A model generated the notes under the pieces. It made no database searches, had not been told where the DNA came from, and worked only from the letters and a program-made list of their open reading frames with translations. From positions 603,501-667,500 of the forward strand of contig NZ_KI629786.1 in the NCBI RefSeq assembly GCF_000503775.1: DNA of 64,000 nucleotides. The letters run 5' to 3'. Source of the DNA: Brevibacillus panacihumi W25. GTDB lineage: Bacteria; Bacillota; Bacilli; Brevibacillales; Brevibacillaceae. Position 1 is the stretch's first letter. The number at the start of each line of letters is the position of its first letter. Shown here in pieces: positions 1-9,069 of the stretch. Both the position numbers and the translations under genes were made by a program.

Positions 1-2426
1 ATCACAAGCTCGGTTGGACGTTTGTGGATCGAGAAGAGGCAAATAGAGGCTTGCAGAGGGGAGAGTACTACGCCAGTATTTTGATTCCGGCTGACTTTTC
101 TTCCAAAATGACAGGCATTATCGACGGACGGCTGGACCGACCCGAGGTGGTCTACAGCGTCAACGAAAAGGTAAATGCGATTGCGCCGAAAATCACCTCT
201 TCGGGCGTCTCCACGCTTGCCAAGCAAATCAACGAAAATTTCACGGAGGCGGTCAGCGAGGCCTTGCTGACCAAGCTGACAGAAGTCGGGATCAAGATCG
301 AGGAGCAGCTTCCGACCATTCGCAAGATCGAGGCCGGGATTTTTGAGTTGGAAAGCAGGCTCCCTGAGATTCATGCAGCAGGGCAAAAGGTGCTGGAGCT
401 GGAACAAAAGCTCCCTGCAATTCACGAAAAAGCGCAAGTCATCCTCGAAGTGGAGAAAAAAATCCCGCAGATCAATCAGGCGGCAGAGTCGATTTTGACA
501 TTGCAGAAGCATTGGCCGCAGATCAGTGATACGCTCTCGCGGGTCGGGGAGATTCAGGATCGACTCCCTGCTATACAGCACGCGGTAGCCCGCGTCCAGG
601 AGCTGGATCAGAACTTCGACAAGGTCGCGGGAACGATCGAGCATGCGACGGATATAGCAGGACGGGCGATCGGGATCGTAGAGGCTGCTCAGGCAGCGAT
701 ACCGCGCGTAGAGGATTTGGCAGACAAGGGTGCTTCCATTGCTGAGCGGATAAACGCATTCCTGACGCAGAATGAAGCAGCGTTCCAACTGATCGGTCCG
801 TTGGTCAAGCAAAATCTGACGCTGGTACAGCAAGCTGCGGATGCGACGACAAAGCTGACGGAGAGACTGCTCCAGGTGGATCCTGCCCTTTTGCCAACAG
901 CAGAGGAGGCAGCCGCATTGAGAGATCGGTTGGCTGGCGCGGGCCGGATCCTTGAACACACTTCATCGCTCTTGGAGAAAATCAACGCCTATCTTCCCGG
1001 ACAGCCGCTAAACGGATTGATCGAGCGGCTCCAAGCCCGTACGGACTCCATCCACCAAAAGGTCCAGCTATTGGACATCGTTGTCAAGGCTTTGGAGAAT
1101 GGAAAAACGCCAGCGCGGGATGTCGTGGAGCGCTTGCACAAGCTGTCTCAGGAGACGAGCAGCGTGCTGGGCGATATTCTCTCGCGCTATGACAGCGAGA
1201 TTTTGCCCAAATTGGAGGACGGCATTGCGAGGCTGATTGATATTTCCGATGTCGCCACTGAAAAAATCGAGGCAGTACAAGCACGTCTCACCGCCATCGA
1301 TGGGATACTGGCGGATGTGAAGCAGGGGTTGGAATTCGGTCAGACGGAATTGCAGCGAATCACGGAGCAGTTGCCGCAGATTCGAGCGAGGGTGCATGAG
1401 GCAGCCGTGGATCTGCAGCAAAAGGCGGATGAGTTTGAACGTGTGGTAAATATCGCGGTCCCGCTGATCCAGGAAAATCTCCCGACCATCGGCAAAAAGC
1501 TGGATCAGGCAGCAGCCTTCATCCAGAACGACCTGCCGAGAGCGGAACAGGAGCTGTCTCAATTAGCCGACTTCGTACGAGTGAGGCTTCCTGAACTGGA
1601 ATCGGGCGTACATCGGGTCGCATCGTTGGTACGGGACGATTTGCCGCAGCTTGAGCGGGCGGTGAGTCAGGCCGCAGACAAGCTGCGCGAAGTGGAGGCG
1701 AACAATAACTTTGCCGCCCTCGCGAAGCTGTTGCGCGGCGATATCCAGAAGGAAAGCGAGTTTTTGGCAAGCCCGGTCCAGATCAAAGAGAACCGGCTGT
1801 ATCCGATCCCCAATTACGGTTCTGCCATGTCGCCCTTTTACGGGGTTCTGTCCTTGTGGGTGGGAGCTACGTTGCTGATCTCTCTGCTGAAGGCAGAAGC
1901 GGACAATCCGGAGGGGCGCTACAAGCCGTACCAGCTTTATCTGGGCAGGCTGGGAACGTTCCTGACGATTGGGCAGCTTCAAGCGATCAGCGTCACGCTT
2001 GGAGACATGTGGATTCTGGACGCCTTTGTAGCGGACAAGCTCCCGTTTGTGCTCTTCGCCATGCTGGTGAGCGCGGTGTTTGTTACGATTACCTATACGC
2101 TGCTGTCGGTGTTCGGCAATGTGGGCAAAGGAATCGCGATCATCTTCATGGTGTTCCAGTTCTCCAGCTCGGGCGGCACGTTTCCAATCAGTATGACCGC
2201 GCCCTTTTTCCAGATGCTCAATCCGTTCATGCCCTTCACGTATGCGATCAGCTTGCTGCGAGAGGCGGTCGGGGGGATTTGGTGGGAGACAGCTTGGCGG
2301 GATATTTTAGCGCTGCTTGGCTTTATCGGTCTCAGCCTGTTCGTCGCGCTGGTCCTCAAGCGGCCACTGAGCGGCATTATCAAGAAGTCGACAGAGAATG
2401 CAAAGAAAACCAAAATCATCGCCTGA
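1..2426 (+). CDS. YhgE/Pip-type membrane protein, 5' truncated
   Basis: The reading frame is open from the first bases of the window (…GWTFVDREEA before the first possible GTG at 24), so the gene starts upstream and the N-terminal membrane helix is missing. The visible part opens with the conserved YYASILIPADFS stretch of YhgE/Pip proteins. It then has about 500 residues of predicted coiled coil built from repeats of roughly 20 residues with a recurring LP.I pattern (for example KLPAIHEKA, KIPQINQAA, RLPAIQHAV). The C-terminal 220 residues hold about six hydrophobic segments of the ABC-2 permease type. Known relatives include a phage-infection protein in lactococci and an ESX/type VII secretion-associated protein; the substrate is unknown. 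A rho-independent terminator follows directly. Family assignment is firm, function is not. Confidence 0.85.
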   Translation, partial: HKLGWTFVDREEANRGLQRGEYYASILIPADFSSKMTGIIDGRLDRPEVVYSVNEKVNAIAPKITSSGVSTLAKQINENFTEAVSEALLTKLTEVGIKIEEQLPTIRKIEAGIFELESRLPEIHAAGQKVLELEQKLPAIHEKAQVILEVEKKIPQINQAAESILTLQKHWPQISDTLSRVGEIQDRLPAIQHAVARVQELDQNFDKVAGTIEHATDIAGRAIGIVEAAQAAIPRVEDLADKGASIAERINAFLTQNEAAFQLIGPLVKQNLTLVQQAADATTKLTERLLQVDPALLPTAEEAAALRDRLAGAGRILEHTSSLLEKINAYLPGQPLNGLIERLQARTDSIHQKVQLLDIVVKALENGKTPARDVVERLHKLSQETSSVLGDILSRYDSEILPKLEDGIARLIDISDVATEKIEAVQARLTAIDGILADVKQGLEFGQTELQRITEQLPQIRARVHEAAVDLQQKADEFERVVNIAVPLIQENLPTIGKKLDQAAAFIQNDLPRAEQELSQLADFVRVRLPELESGVHRVASLVRDDLPQLERAVSQAADKLREVEANNNFAALAKLLRGDIQKESEFLASPVQIKENRLYPIPNYGSAMSPFYGVLSLWVGATLLISLLKAEADNPEGRYKPYQLYLGRLGTFLTIGQLQAISVTLGDMWILDAFVADKLPFVLFAMLVSAVFVTITYTLLSVFGNVGKGIAIIFMVFQFSSSGGTFPISMTAPFFQMLNPFMPFTYAISLLREAVGGIWWETAWRDILALLGFIGLSLFVALVLKRPLSGIIKKSTENAKKTKIIA

Positions 2427-2435
2427 TGATGAAAT

Positions 2436-3107
2436 TCACAGCCCGCCTGCGCGCGGGCTTTTTTTCATCTCTAGATAGTCCCTCAAGTGGGCAAAATCGG
2501 TCGCATAAATATGTTCATGCCCATGATCGCCTTCTCGTTCCCCGACGATAGAGGCAAATTTGGCATACAGGCGATTCAGGTACGTATTCTCCGATTGGGC
2601 GAAAAATCGCACCTGCTTTACCTGGCTGTTCTCCGCTTGTATCTGCTCCACCATGTATCGGAAGCCCTGCAAAAACAGACGGCTGCTGCGAAACTCCTGC
2701 TTGATGATGGCAGAGAAGATAAAGACAACCTCTCCCTGAGGATCAGGCTGGTGCTCTTTCGTCACGTATTGATAATGACCCCAGCCAATTACGTTGTCCG
2801 GCGGGTCTACGACAAGGATGATCTGCGAGTCTTGAATATTTTCCAATACGTGGTAGATGGCATCGATTGCATGTGACTGCCTATCTGCTTTTTCACAGCA
2901 AGGATTGCGACAAGTTCGTCCAATTTGATTTTTTCCGGGGAAACGACGGCGCGATACTCGGAGATGGCACCCTTTTCCTCCAGTCGGCGCACTCTTTCCG
3001 TCACGGCTGGTTGAGAAAGCCCGACGATTTTGCCCAATTCTGTCATCGAAAGTGCCCTGGTTTTGCAGAAGGAGCAGGATATGCTTATCGACTTTATCCA
3101 CGCTCAC
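2436..3107 (-). pseudogene. Lrp/AsnC-type HTH joined to a GNAT-like domain, two frameshifts
   Basis: The frame starting at GTG 3107 gives the first Lrp helix (MSVDKVDKHILLLLQ). The recognition helix (MTELGKIVGLSQPAVTERV, about 3046-2990) and the start of the linker lie in another frame (2807-3046). The first frame then resumes near 2893 and continues for about 150 residues that look like a GNAT acetyltransferase core (a strand with ILVVDPPDNVIGWGHY, then FIFSAIIKQEFRSSRLFLQGFRYMVEQI and AQSENTYLNRLYAKFA). Both switches lie in A-runs: about 3061-3064, where one base too many is present, and about 2889-2893, where one is missing. With both repaired a single chain of about 225 residues is read. 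The usual RAM ligand domain of Lrp is absent. It is either a decayed gene or carries two sequencing errors. It is divergent from the flavin oxidoreductase gene, whose expression it may have controlled. Confidence 0.6.
2440..2466 (+). terminator. Rho-independent terminator of the YhgE gene
   Basis: AGCCCGC (2440-2446) pairs with GCGGGCT (2453-2459), followed by seven T. The convergent Lrp/GNAT-like reading frame runs through this hairpin before its stop at 2436. Confidence 0.8.
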
Positions 3108-3277
3108 ACACCACCTTTGTTTTCAATTTTTTATAGTTAAAATAACTTGAAAACCAATTTGTTTGATCCTTTATTCCGTTGTTATCTCATGTAAAACCTT
3201 GTAGTCATCTTATAAAATAAGGGTCAATTGAGCAAAGAAAATATTTTGCAAAAGCCGGAAGAAAGGGTGCGTGAACG

Positions 3278-4291
3278 ATGAGTCTGCTATTTACGCCGAT
3301 GACGATAAAGGGAGTCGAACTGAAAAACAGGATTGTCATGTCACCGATGGGGACGTTGGCTGCTGAAGAAGACGGCAAGGCCACCGAGTGGCATATGCTT
3401 CATTATGGAGCAAGGGCGATGGGACAGGTGGGTCTGATTATCTTGGAGGCGACCGCCGTATTGGAGGAAGGCAGGGATTATCCCAGCAATCTCGGACTGT
3501 GGTGCGATGATCAGATTCCGCCGATGCGCCATCTGGTGCGGATCCTGCATGAGAACGGCTCAAAAGCAGGAATTCAGCTCTGGCATGCAGGACGCAAACG
3601 AGTGATGGAGGGGGAACCGCGATCTTCCTCGGGATTGCCGTACAAGGGCAGAGCTACGAAAGCGTTGACTCCTGAAGAAATACGTGAAACGGTAGCGGGG
3701 TTTGGGCAAGCAGCAATCCGGGCAGCAAAAGCTGGTTTTGATGTGTTGGAGATTCACGCTGCTCACGGCTATCTGATCAATGACTTTCTTTCCCCGCTTA
3801 CGAATACCAGGGGGGATCGGTACGGTGGATCAAGAGAGGGGAGGTATCAGTTTTTGCGGGAAATCATCGATGAGGTGCGGAGTGTCTGGAGCGGGCCATT
3901 GTTCGTTCGGGTTTCTGCAAACGAGTACAGCGAGCAGGGAAATAGCATCCGGGACTACGTGCAATTCGCCGCATGGATGAAACAGCAGGATGTAGACATG
4001 GTCGTATGCAGTAGCGGAGGACTCTTGCTGGAAAGTCCGAGGGTCTATCCGGGCTACCAAACTCCCTACGCAGAGATGATCCGACGTGAAGCTCATATTG
4101 CTACGGCAGCAGTGGGTTTGATCACACAGGGAATTCAGGCGGAGGAAATCTTGCAAAACGGTCGGGCCGATCTGGTAGCGATAGGCAGAGAATTGTTGCG
4201 AGATCCGTATTGGCCGCGTACGGCTGCAAAGCAATTGGGTGTGAAAATACAGGAACCGGCTCCGTATGAGAGCTTCTGGTTTGGAACGTAA
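3278..4291 (+). CDS. NADH:flavin oxidoreductase, old yellow enzyme family (YqjM/NamA-like)
   Basis: A 337-residue FMN-dependent TIM-barrel ene-reductase, full length for the YqjM class. Visible landmarks are the N-terminal LFTPMTIKGVELKNRIVMSPMG, the substrate-binding pair in IHAAHGYLINDFLSPLTN, the phosphate-binding DRYGGSREGR loop and the C-terminal AIGRELLRDPYWP. The family reduces activated C=C bonds of unsaturated aldehydes, ketones or nitro compounds with NAD(P)H in the cytosol. The start ATG has a GAAAGGG ribosome site. It stands alone between a divergent Lrp-like gene and a terminator, so neither operon nor substrate can be deduced. Confidence 0.88.
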   Translation: MSLLFTPMTIKGVELKNRIVMSPMGTLAAEEDGKATEWHMLHYGARAMGQVGLIILEATAVLEEGRDYPSNLGLWCDDQIPPMRHLVRILHENGSKAGIQLWHAGRKRVMEGEPRSSSGLPYKGRATKALTPEEIRETVAGFGQAAIRAAKAGFDVLEIHAAHGYLINDFLSPLTNTRGDRYGGSREGRYQFLREIIDEVRSVWSGPLFVRVSANEYSEQGNSIRDYVQFAAWMKQQDVDMVVCSSGGLLLESPRVYPGYQTPYAEMIRREAHIATAAVGLITQGIQAEEILQNGRADLVAIGRELLRDPYWPRTAAKQLGVKIQEPAPYESFWFGT

Positions 4292-4302
4292 ACGCGAAGA
4301 AA

Positions 4303-4333
4303 GCCTTCCGCCGAACGACGGAAGGCATTTTTG
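4303..4333 (+). terminator. Bidirectional rho-independent terminator
   Basis: GCCTTCCG (4303-4310) pairs with CGGAAGGC (4319-4326), followed by a T-run; it can serve both the flavin oxidoreductase gene and the convergent iclR-type gene. Confidence 0.8.
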
Positions 4334-4357
4334 CATGTTCGGGACCCAGTACGCAAG

Positions 4358-5119
4358 CTAGACCCGATAGCCAAGCTGCCGGGAAATCTCCTGCGAGGTT
4401 TCGCGGATTCTTCTGACCAGTTCATCCTGTACGCGCTCCATCGTGATCCGATTGCTTGGGCCGGAGATGCTGAAGCTGGCGATGATCTTTCCTTGAAAAT
4501 CAAAGATTGGAGCTGCGATACAGCGGATGCCCTCTTCGTTTTCAATATTGTCCAGAGCGTACCCCTGATTTTTCACGAGCGCGACTTCTTCGGCAAGTGC
4601 ATCAGCTGATGTAATCGTCTTGGCGGTCCTGGCTACGAAATCAATCCCGGAAACCACTTTGCGGTAGGTCTCTTCGCTCATCCCGGAGAGCAAGACTTTC
4701 CCAACCCCTGTACAGTACATGGGAGCCCGGCTGCCAATCCGGGAGAACATGCGAATCGTCTGATTGCTTTCGATCTTGTCGATATACATCACTTCGCCAT
4801 TGTCGTCGATGCACAAGTGGATCGTCTCATTCACATCGTGGCAGAGCTTCTCCAGAAATGGCCTAGCGATCTGGATGACATCTATGCTGTTCAGGATATT
4901 TCGCGATAAATAGATGAGCTGAAAGCCCAGCTTGTACTTCTCCGTCTCCTCATCCTTGACGACGTAATTCATGTGTACAAGTGTGGCCAAGAGGCGATGC
5001 GTCGTGCTTTTGGACAGTCCGACTTGTTCGGATAAACGGGTAATTTGGATGCCTTCTGGATACTCCGACAAGACATTTAAGAGTGTAAGTGCTCGTTCTA
5101 AAGATTGCACATTTGACAT
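4358..5119 (-). CDS. IclR-family transcriptional regulator of the uronate cluster (KdgR-like)
   Basis: A 253-residue regulator with an N-terminal winged helix-turn-helix (residues 25-50, ITRLSEQVGLSKSTTHRLLATL) and a C-terminal IclR effector domain (GSRAPMYCTGVGKVLLSG, YALDNIENEEGIRCIAAPIFD). ATG 5119 is preferred over the GTG at 5137 because GAAGGAG lies just before it. It is transcribed away from the kdu operon, and sequences related to TGGAAC/GTTCCA occur on both sides of the divergent region. The family includes KdgR, the repressor of pectin and hexuronate catabolism in enterobacteria, which fits the neighbours (kduI, kduD, kdgK, kdgA). The effector is probably a pathway intermediate such as KDG; this is inferred from context. 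Confidence 0.85.
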   Translation of the reverse strand: MSNVQSLERALTLLNVLSEYPEGIQITRLSEQVGLSKSTTHRLLATLVHMNYVVKDEETEKYKLGFQLIYLSRNILNSIDVIQIARPFLEKLCHDVNETIHLCIDDNGEVMYIDKIESNQTIRMFSRIGSRAPMYCTGVGKVLLSGMSEETYRKVVSGIDFVARTAKTITSADALAEEVALVKNQGYALDNIENEEGIRCIAAPIFDFQGKIIASFSISGPSNRITMERVQDELVRRIRETSQEISRQLGYRV

Positions 5120-5200
5120 GAACGTTCTCCTTCTCAATGAATGCTTCTATCCCACACATGAATCCCCAATCGATTTTCCAAAATCACCCTTTTGAAATGC

Positions 5201-5235
5201 TGTTCCATTTTTATCATAGTGGAATGAACTGGCTT
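5201..5235. promoter_or_regulatory. Candidate IclR operator at the regulator's own promoter
   Basis: TGTTCCA near 5201-5207 faces GTGGAATGAAC about 12 bases further on, an imperfect inverted repeat of the TGGAAC type. The same half-site occurs before kduI. Binding by the neighbouring IclR protein is inferred. Confidence 0.4.
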
Positions 5236-5313
5236 TGTAAACCGAGGAAAGCCGAGCGGATCAGCGATTCGTCTGATAAATCGGGCAAGTTAAAAGAATT
5301 TGGGAATGATGTA

Positions 5314-5363
5314 TTGAAATATTCCCGCAGTTCGTTGTAATATATTTATGGAACATTGTTCTA
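5314..5363 (+). promoter_or_regulatory. Promoter of the kdu operon with an overlapping operator
   Basis: TTGAAA (5314-5319), an 18-base spacer and TAATAT (5338-5343) form a good sigma-A promoter. The near-palindrome TGGAACATTGTTCTA (5349-5363) covers the expected transcription start, the usual position for a repressor site. The 337 bases between iclR and kduI hold no gene, only these sites and the palindrome at 5402. Confidence 0.6.
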
Positions 5364-5401
5364 CAATGCGGAACCGAAAATTATTCATACAAACAATGCT
5401 T

Positions 5402-5415
5402 GTTCACATGTGAAC
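5402..5415. promoter_or_regulatory. 14-base perfect palindrome in the kduI leader
   Basis: GTTCACATGTGAAC is fully self-complementary and lies in the transcribed leader about 40 bases before kduI. It could be a second operator; no protein is assigned. Confidence 0.45.
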
Positions 5416-5456
5416 CCCACAGATTGATTTTCACCACAAAGAGGAGTTGATACCGA

Positions 5457-6287
5457 GTGAAAATTGTTTATGCTCACCATCCGGAGGACGTCAAAACGTA
5501 CACAACCGAGAAGCTTCGCGAGGAATTTGTAATGGAAACCGTATTCGCAGCTGACGAGATCACGTTAACGTACAGTCACGTTGACCGGATCATATACGGC
5601 GGCGCCATGCCGGTAGAGAAAGCGCTGTCATTGGATGCCGGAAAAGAGCTGGCAGCCAAATATTTTCTCGAGCGCCGGGAGCTGGGCGTCATCAATGTCG
5701 GCGGCGACGGCACGATCACTTGCGATGGAGAAGTGCATGAGATCCGCGAAAAGGAAGGTATCTACATCGGCCGCGGGACCAAGGAAGTAGTGTTTGCCTC
5801 GAAAGACCCGTCTCGTCCAGCGAAGTTTTACCTGAATTCTTGTCCGGCCCATACGAGCTATCCGACGGTGAGGATCAATCGACAAAAAGCATTGGCTCGT
5901 CCTTTGGGGGACAATGCCACAATGAACAAACGGACGATTTATCAATTCATACATCCTGATGTCTTGCAGTCTTGCCAGTTGAGCATGGGCATGACAGTTC
6001 TGGAGGAAGGCAGCGGTTGGAATACCATGCCATGCCACACGCATGAGCGCCGGATGGAAGTCTATTTTTACTTCGATATGGCAGAAGACACGCGCGTCTT
6101 CCACATGATGGGCAAGCCCGATGAAACCCGTCACATCGTGATGAGCAATGAACAGGCGGTCCTGTCGCCAAGCTGGTCCATCCATGCCGGGATCGGAACT
6201 CGCAACTATACCTTCATCTGGGGCATGTGCGGAGAGAATCAAGACTTCGACGATATGGACCACGTAGCGATGAAGGATTTGCGATAG
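5457..6287 (+). CDS. kduI: 5-keto-4-deoxyuronate isomerase
   Basis: At 276 residues this matches the usual length of KduI, a cytosolic cupin that isomerises 4-deoxy-L-threo-5-hexosulose uronate (from unsaturated galacturonate) to 3-deoxy-D-glycero-2,5-hexodiulosonate. The zinc-binding pattern is visible as [15 protein letters not shown] (His, His, Glu of the cupin site). The N-terminal [20 protein letters not shown] is characteristic. The start is GTG 5457 behind AAGAGGAG. It is the first gene of the uronate operon, and the product of its reaction is the substrate of the kduD product encoded further down. Confidence 0.93.
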   Translation: MKIVYAHHPEDVKTYTTEKLREEFVMETVFAADEITLTYSHVDRIIYGGAMPVEKALSLDAGKELAAKYFLERRELGVINVGGDGTITCDGEVHEIREKEGIYIGRGTKEVVFASKDPSRPAKFYLNSCPAHTSYPTVRINRQKALARPLGDNATMNKRTIYQFIHPDVLQSCQLSMGMTVLEEGSGWNTMPCHTHERRMEVYFYFDMAEDTRVFHMMGKPDETRHIVMSNEQAVLSPSWSIHAGIGTRNYTFIWGMCGENQDFDDMDHVAMKDLR

Positions 6288-6302
6288 GTGGGTGAGAGAG
6301 AC

Positions 6303-7277
6303 ATGTCTGTTCAACAGGTAATCATTACGGACTGCGATCATGAAGATATAGAAATCGAGAGCAGAGTTCTGGACGAGGCGATTGTCCCTTTTGTCCTCAA
6401 GCAATGCAAGACGGAGGATGATGTCATTCGCGAAGGACAAGGCGCTGCCGTTTTATTGAACCAGTATGCGCCGATCACCGACCGGGTCATGAAAAGTCTC
6501 CCGGCACTGAAGCTGGTCGTACGCTACGGGGTAGGGGTCAACAATGTCGATCTGGAGGCAGCCACTCGCCGCGGCGTACAGATTTGCAACGTGCCAGATT
6601 ACGGGACGAACGAGGTGGCCGACCATGCGTTGGCCCTGATGCTCTCCATGACACGCAAAATTTCTCGGATGACGGATGAGGTTCGTAAAGGCAACTGGAA
6701 TTATCAGACGAGCATCCCGATCTTCCGCCACAGCGAGCAGACCGTTGGTGTAATCGGCGTCGGTCGCATTGGAACCTCGTTTGCCAACAAGGTAAACGCG
6801 CTCGGCTGCAAAGTGATCGGCTATGATCCCCGAATCAGTGAAAAGTCGAATCGAAGCATCCCTTCGTACATGGAACTGGTCGAGCTCGATGAACTGTTGT
6901 CGGTATCAGATGTAGTCTCGATCCACTGTCCACTCGACCATGCCCGCAATCTGATTGGCGAGGCAGAGCTGCGCAAAATGAAGCCAACCTCGTACTTGAT
7001 CAACGTATCACGCGGGGGCATCATCGACGAAACAGCCCTGGACAAGGCGCTTTCAGAAAAATGGATCGCGGGAGCAGCTGTGGATGTGGCTGAGGTGGAG
7101 CCGTTGCCGATTGATTCTCCCTTGCTTCGCCATCACAACTTCTTTTGCACTCCGCATATGGCTTGGTATTCCGAGCAGGCTGCACAGGAGTTGAAACGGA
7201 AAGTGGCCGAGGAAGCGGTTCGCTTTTTGCGCGGGGAAGCTGTCCACTATCCCGTGAATCAAATAAAAAATAGATAA
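6303..7277 (+). CDS. D-isomer-specific 2-hydroxyacid dehydrogenase
   Basis: An NAD-dependent dehydrogenase of the D-3-phosphoglycerate dehydrogenase/CtBP class, about 324 residues. The Rossmann motif is VGVIGVGRIGTSFAN. The catalytic Arg, Glu and His lie in NVSRGGIIDE, AEVEPLP and CTPHMAWYSE. ATG 6303 follows GGTGAGAGAG and is preferred to the GTG at 6288, which touches the kduI stop. It lies between kduI and the TRAP transporter, so it probably acts on a uronate-derived hydroxy or keto acid. It is not a standard member of the KDG pathway and its substrate cannot be read from the sequence. Confidence 0.82.
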   Translation: MSVQQVIITDCDHEDIEIESRVLDEAIVPFVLKQCKTEDDVIREGQGAAVLLNQYAPITDRVMKSLPALKLVVRYGVGVNNVDLEAATRRGVQICNVPDYGTNEVADHALALMLSMTRKISRMTDEVRKGNWNYQTSIPIFRHSEQTVGVIGVGRIGTSFANKVNALGCKVIGYDPRISEKSNRSIPSYMELVELDELLSVSDVVSIHCPLDHARNLIGEAELRKMKPTSYLINVSRGGIIDETALDKALSEKWIAGAAVDVAEVEPLPIDSPLLRHHNFFCTPHMAWYSEQAAQELKRKVAEEAVRFLRGEAVHYPVNQIKNR

Positions 7278-7290
7278 GGGGTTTTGAAAC

Positions 7291-8328
7291 ATGAAAAAAT
7301 CATTCCGCTCTATCGCTGTATGTGTAACCGCTTTCCTTGCTTTTTCTGTGCTGTCGGCCTGCGGCAGCGGCAACAGCAGCAACGGCGGCACTGCTGCCAA
7401 CTCTGGCTCTGGCAATGCCCAAGTGCTGAAAGTAGCTTTCAACCAACCGGAGAACCACCCGCAATTTAAAGCGATGAAAGAGTTTGGAGAAAAGCTGAAA
7501 GAGCGAACCAATGGCAAATACGCCGTAGAAGTTTACCCGAATGAATTGCTCGGAGCCCAACGCGAAACGATTGAGCTGGTGCAATCCGGCACAATTGCTA
7601 TGTCCATTGTGGCGGGCAGTCTGATGGAAAACTTCAATCCTGATTTCGTGGTGTTCAATCTTCCCTATGTCTTTGACTCCAAGGATCACCAGATGTCCGT
7701 ACTGAATAATCCGGAGGTAGTCGGTGACCTGTACAAGTCTACGGAGGACAAGGGAATGACGGTCTTGGGTGCATTCCACAGCGGAATCCGCAATGTGTAC
7801 AACAAAACAAAGCCGATTGAGACGCCGCAGGACCTGGCTGGCCTGAAAATTCGCATTATCGAAAGCGATACCAATATCAAGATGATGGGTCTCATGGGTG
7901 GTACAGGAACGCCTATGGGTCAAGGGGAAGTGTACACCGCGATTCAATCCGGCGTCCTGGATGGCGGAGAAAACAACGAGTTGATCTATACCAACCTCAA
8001 GCATGTCGAAATTGCGCCATACTATTCCTACACGCAGCATCTGATGATTCCAGACTATTTGATCATCAACACCAAATTGCTCAATGGCATGACTGAAGAA
8101 GAGCAGGCCATTTTCAAAGAAGAGTTTGCGAAAGCCATCGATAAAGAGGTAGAGCTGTGGGAAGCCGATGTAGCGACAGCCAAACAAACGGCAGAAGCTG
8201 CAGGAGCCAAGTTTAATCAGCCTGATATCAAGATTTTCCAAGACGCTGTAAAACCGTTGCTGGAAGAAAAACTGACCACAGACAACACCAAAGCTTTGTA
8301 TGAAAAGGTGAGAAAAGCAGCCCAATAA
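7291..8328 (+). CDS. TRAP transporter substrate-binding lipoprotein (DctP family)
   Basis: 345 residues with a lipoprotein signal peptide ending at the lipobox LSAC (Cys about 24), then a Ser/Asn/Gly linker and a DctP domain (KVAFNQPENHPQFKAMKEFGEKLKE, FHSGIRNVYN, GLKIRIIES, GEVYTAIQSGVLDGGENN). It would capture a carboxylate sugar outside the cell and hand it to the DctQM permease. In a uronate cluster the likely ligand is galacturonate, glucuronate or an unsaturated oligouronide product. The next gene follows at once. The large permease subunit of this system is disrupted here, so import by this route is probably lost. Confidence 0.9.
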   Translation: MKKSFRSIAVCVTAFLAFSVLSACGSGNSSNGGTAANSGSGNAQVLKVAFNQPENHPQFKAMKEFGEKLKERTNGKYAVEVYPNELLGAQRETIELVQSGTIAMSIVAGSLMENFNPDFVVFNLPYVFDSKDHQMSVLNNPEVVGDLYKSTEDKGMTVLGAFHSGIRNVYNKTKPIETPQDLAGLKIRIIESDTNIKMMGLMGGTGTPMGQGEVYTAIQSGVLDGGENNELIYTNLKHVEIAPYYSYTQHLMIPDYLIINTKLLNGMTEEEQAIFKEEFAKAIDKEVELWEADVATAKQTAEAAGAKFNQPDIKIFQDAVKPLLEEKLTTDNTKALYEKVRKAAQ

Positions 8329-8345
8329 GGGATGGAGTGATTGGG

Positions 8346-8846
8346 ATGGGAGCTTTGAAAAAGGGATTAGACAAAATTCTGGCTGCGTTTTGTATTGCAC
8401 TGTTTGGCTTTCTCGTTCTGCTGGTAACTTGGCAAGTGGTAACCCGCTTCGTATTCAACGATCCGAGCGTTATTTCCGAAGAATTGGCAAAATACTGCTT
8501 TGTCTGGCTGGTTTTGTTTGGGTCCGCCTATGTATTTGGAGAAAACGGGCATATGGCCATCGAATTTGTAAAAGACAAGTTCCCTGCCGGCATGAAGAAA
8601 GGGTCGGAAGTTTTGATCCAGGTCGTGATCATCGTATTTGCAGCACTTGTTCTGTTGGTTGGCGGGTTCAAAGCGACGAGCCTGGCCTGGACACAGCTGT
8701 CCGCGGCTTTGCAAATACCGGTCGGGTATCTGTACGCAGCATTGCCGATCAGCGGGTGCTTCACGATCTTTTATTGCATCCACAATGTGTATCAGGTTCT
8801 GACACAGAATAAAGCCGGGCAGCACCAGGTGCAGGAAGGGAGTTAA
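8346..8846 (+). CDS. TRAP transporter small permease (DctQ family)
   Basis: About 166 residues with four membrane segments (around residues 10-30, 48-65, 85-108 and 125-145) and the typical RFVFNDPSVISEELAKYCFVWLVLFGSA motif region of DctQ. ATG 8346 behind GGAG is taken as the start; GTG 8337 behind AAGGG is possible and adds three residues. It would form the membrane complex with DctM, which is broken downstream. Confidence 0.87.
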   Translation: MGALKKGLDKILAAFCIALFGFLVLLVTWQVVTRFVFNDPSVISEELAKYCFVWLVLFGSAYVFGENGHMAIEFVKDKFPAGMKKGSEVLIQVVIIVFAALVLLVGGFKATSLAWTQLSAALQIPVGYLYAALPISGCFTIFYCIHNVYQVLTQNKAGQHQVQEGS

Positions 8847-8852
8847 ACATAT

Positions 8853-9059
8853 ATGGACGTTGCTGTTCAGGCTGCGATGATTTTGTTTTTCGGAGTAGCG
8901 ATCCTGCTGGTGATTGGGGCCCCGATCAGTGTCAGTGTAGGGATTGCCTCGGTCCTGGCGATGTTCTCCATACTGGAAGCGGACAATGCCTTGCTGACTT
9001 CCGCCCAACGCATGTTTACAGGGATGAACTCGTTCGCCCTCTTGGCTATCCCCTTTTTC
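8853..9059 (+). pseudogene. TRAP large permease (DctM), 5' fragment
   Basis: Encodes the first 69 residues of a DctM subunit (start MDVAVQAAMILFFG, end LLAIPFF). The frame then runs into the IS110 element and stops after two foreign codons at 9066-9068. The remaining 365 residues continue in the same frame at 10656. Joining codon 9057-9059 to 10656-10658 restores IPFF-ILAGVIMNNGG, so the insertion is clean and excision would restore the gene. Confidence 0.92.
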
Positions 9060-9069
9060 GTATTATGAG

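Noticed and set aside
1068..1982. Minus-strand frames inside the YhgE gene
   Set aside because: Shadows of the repetitive coiled-coil coding sequence, with no start signals.
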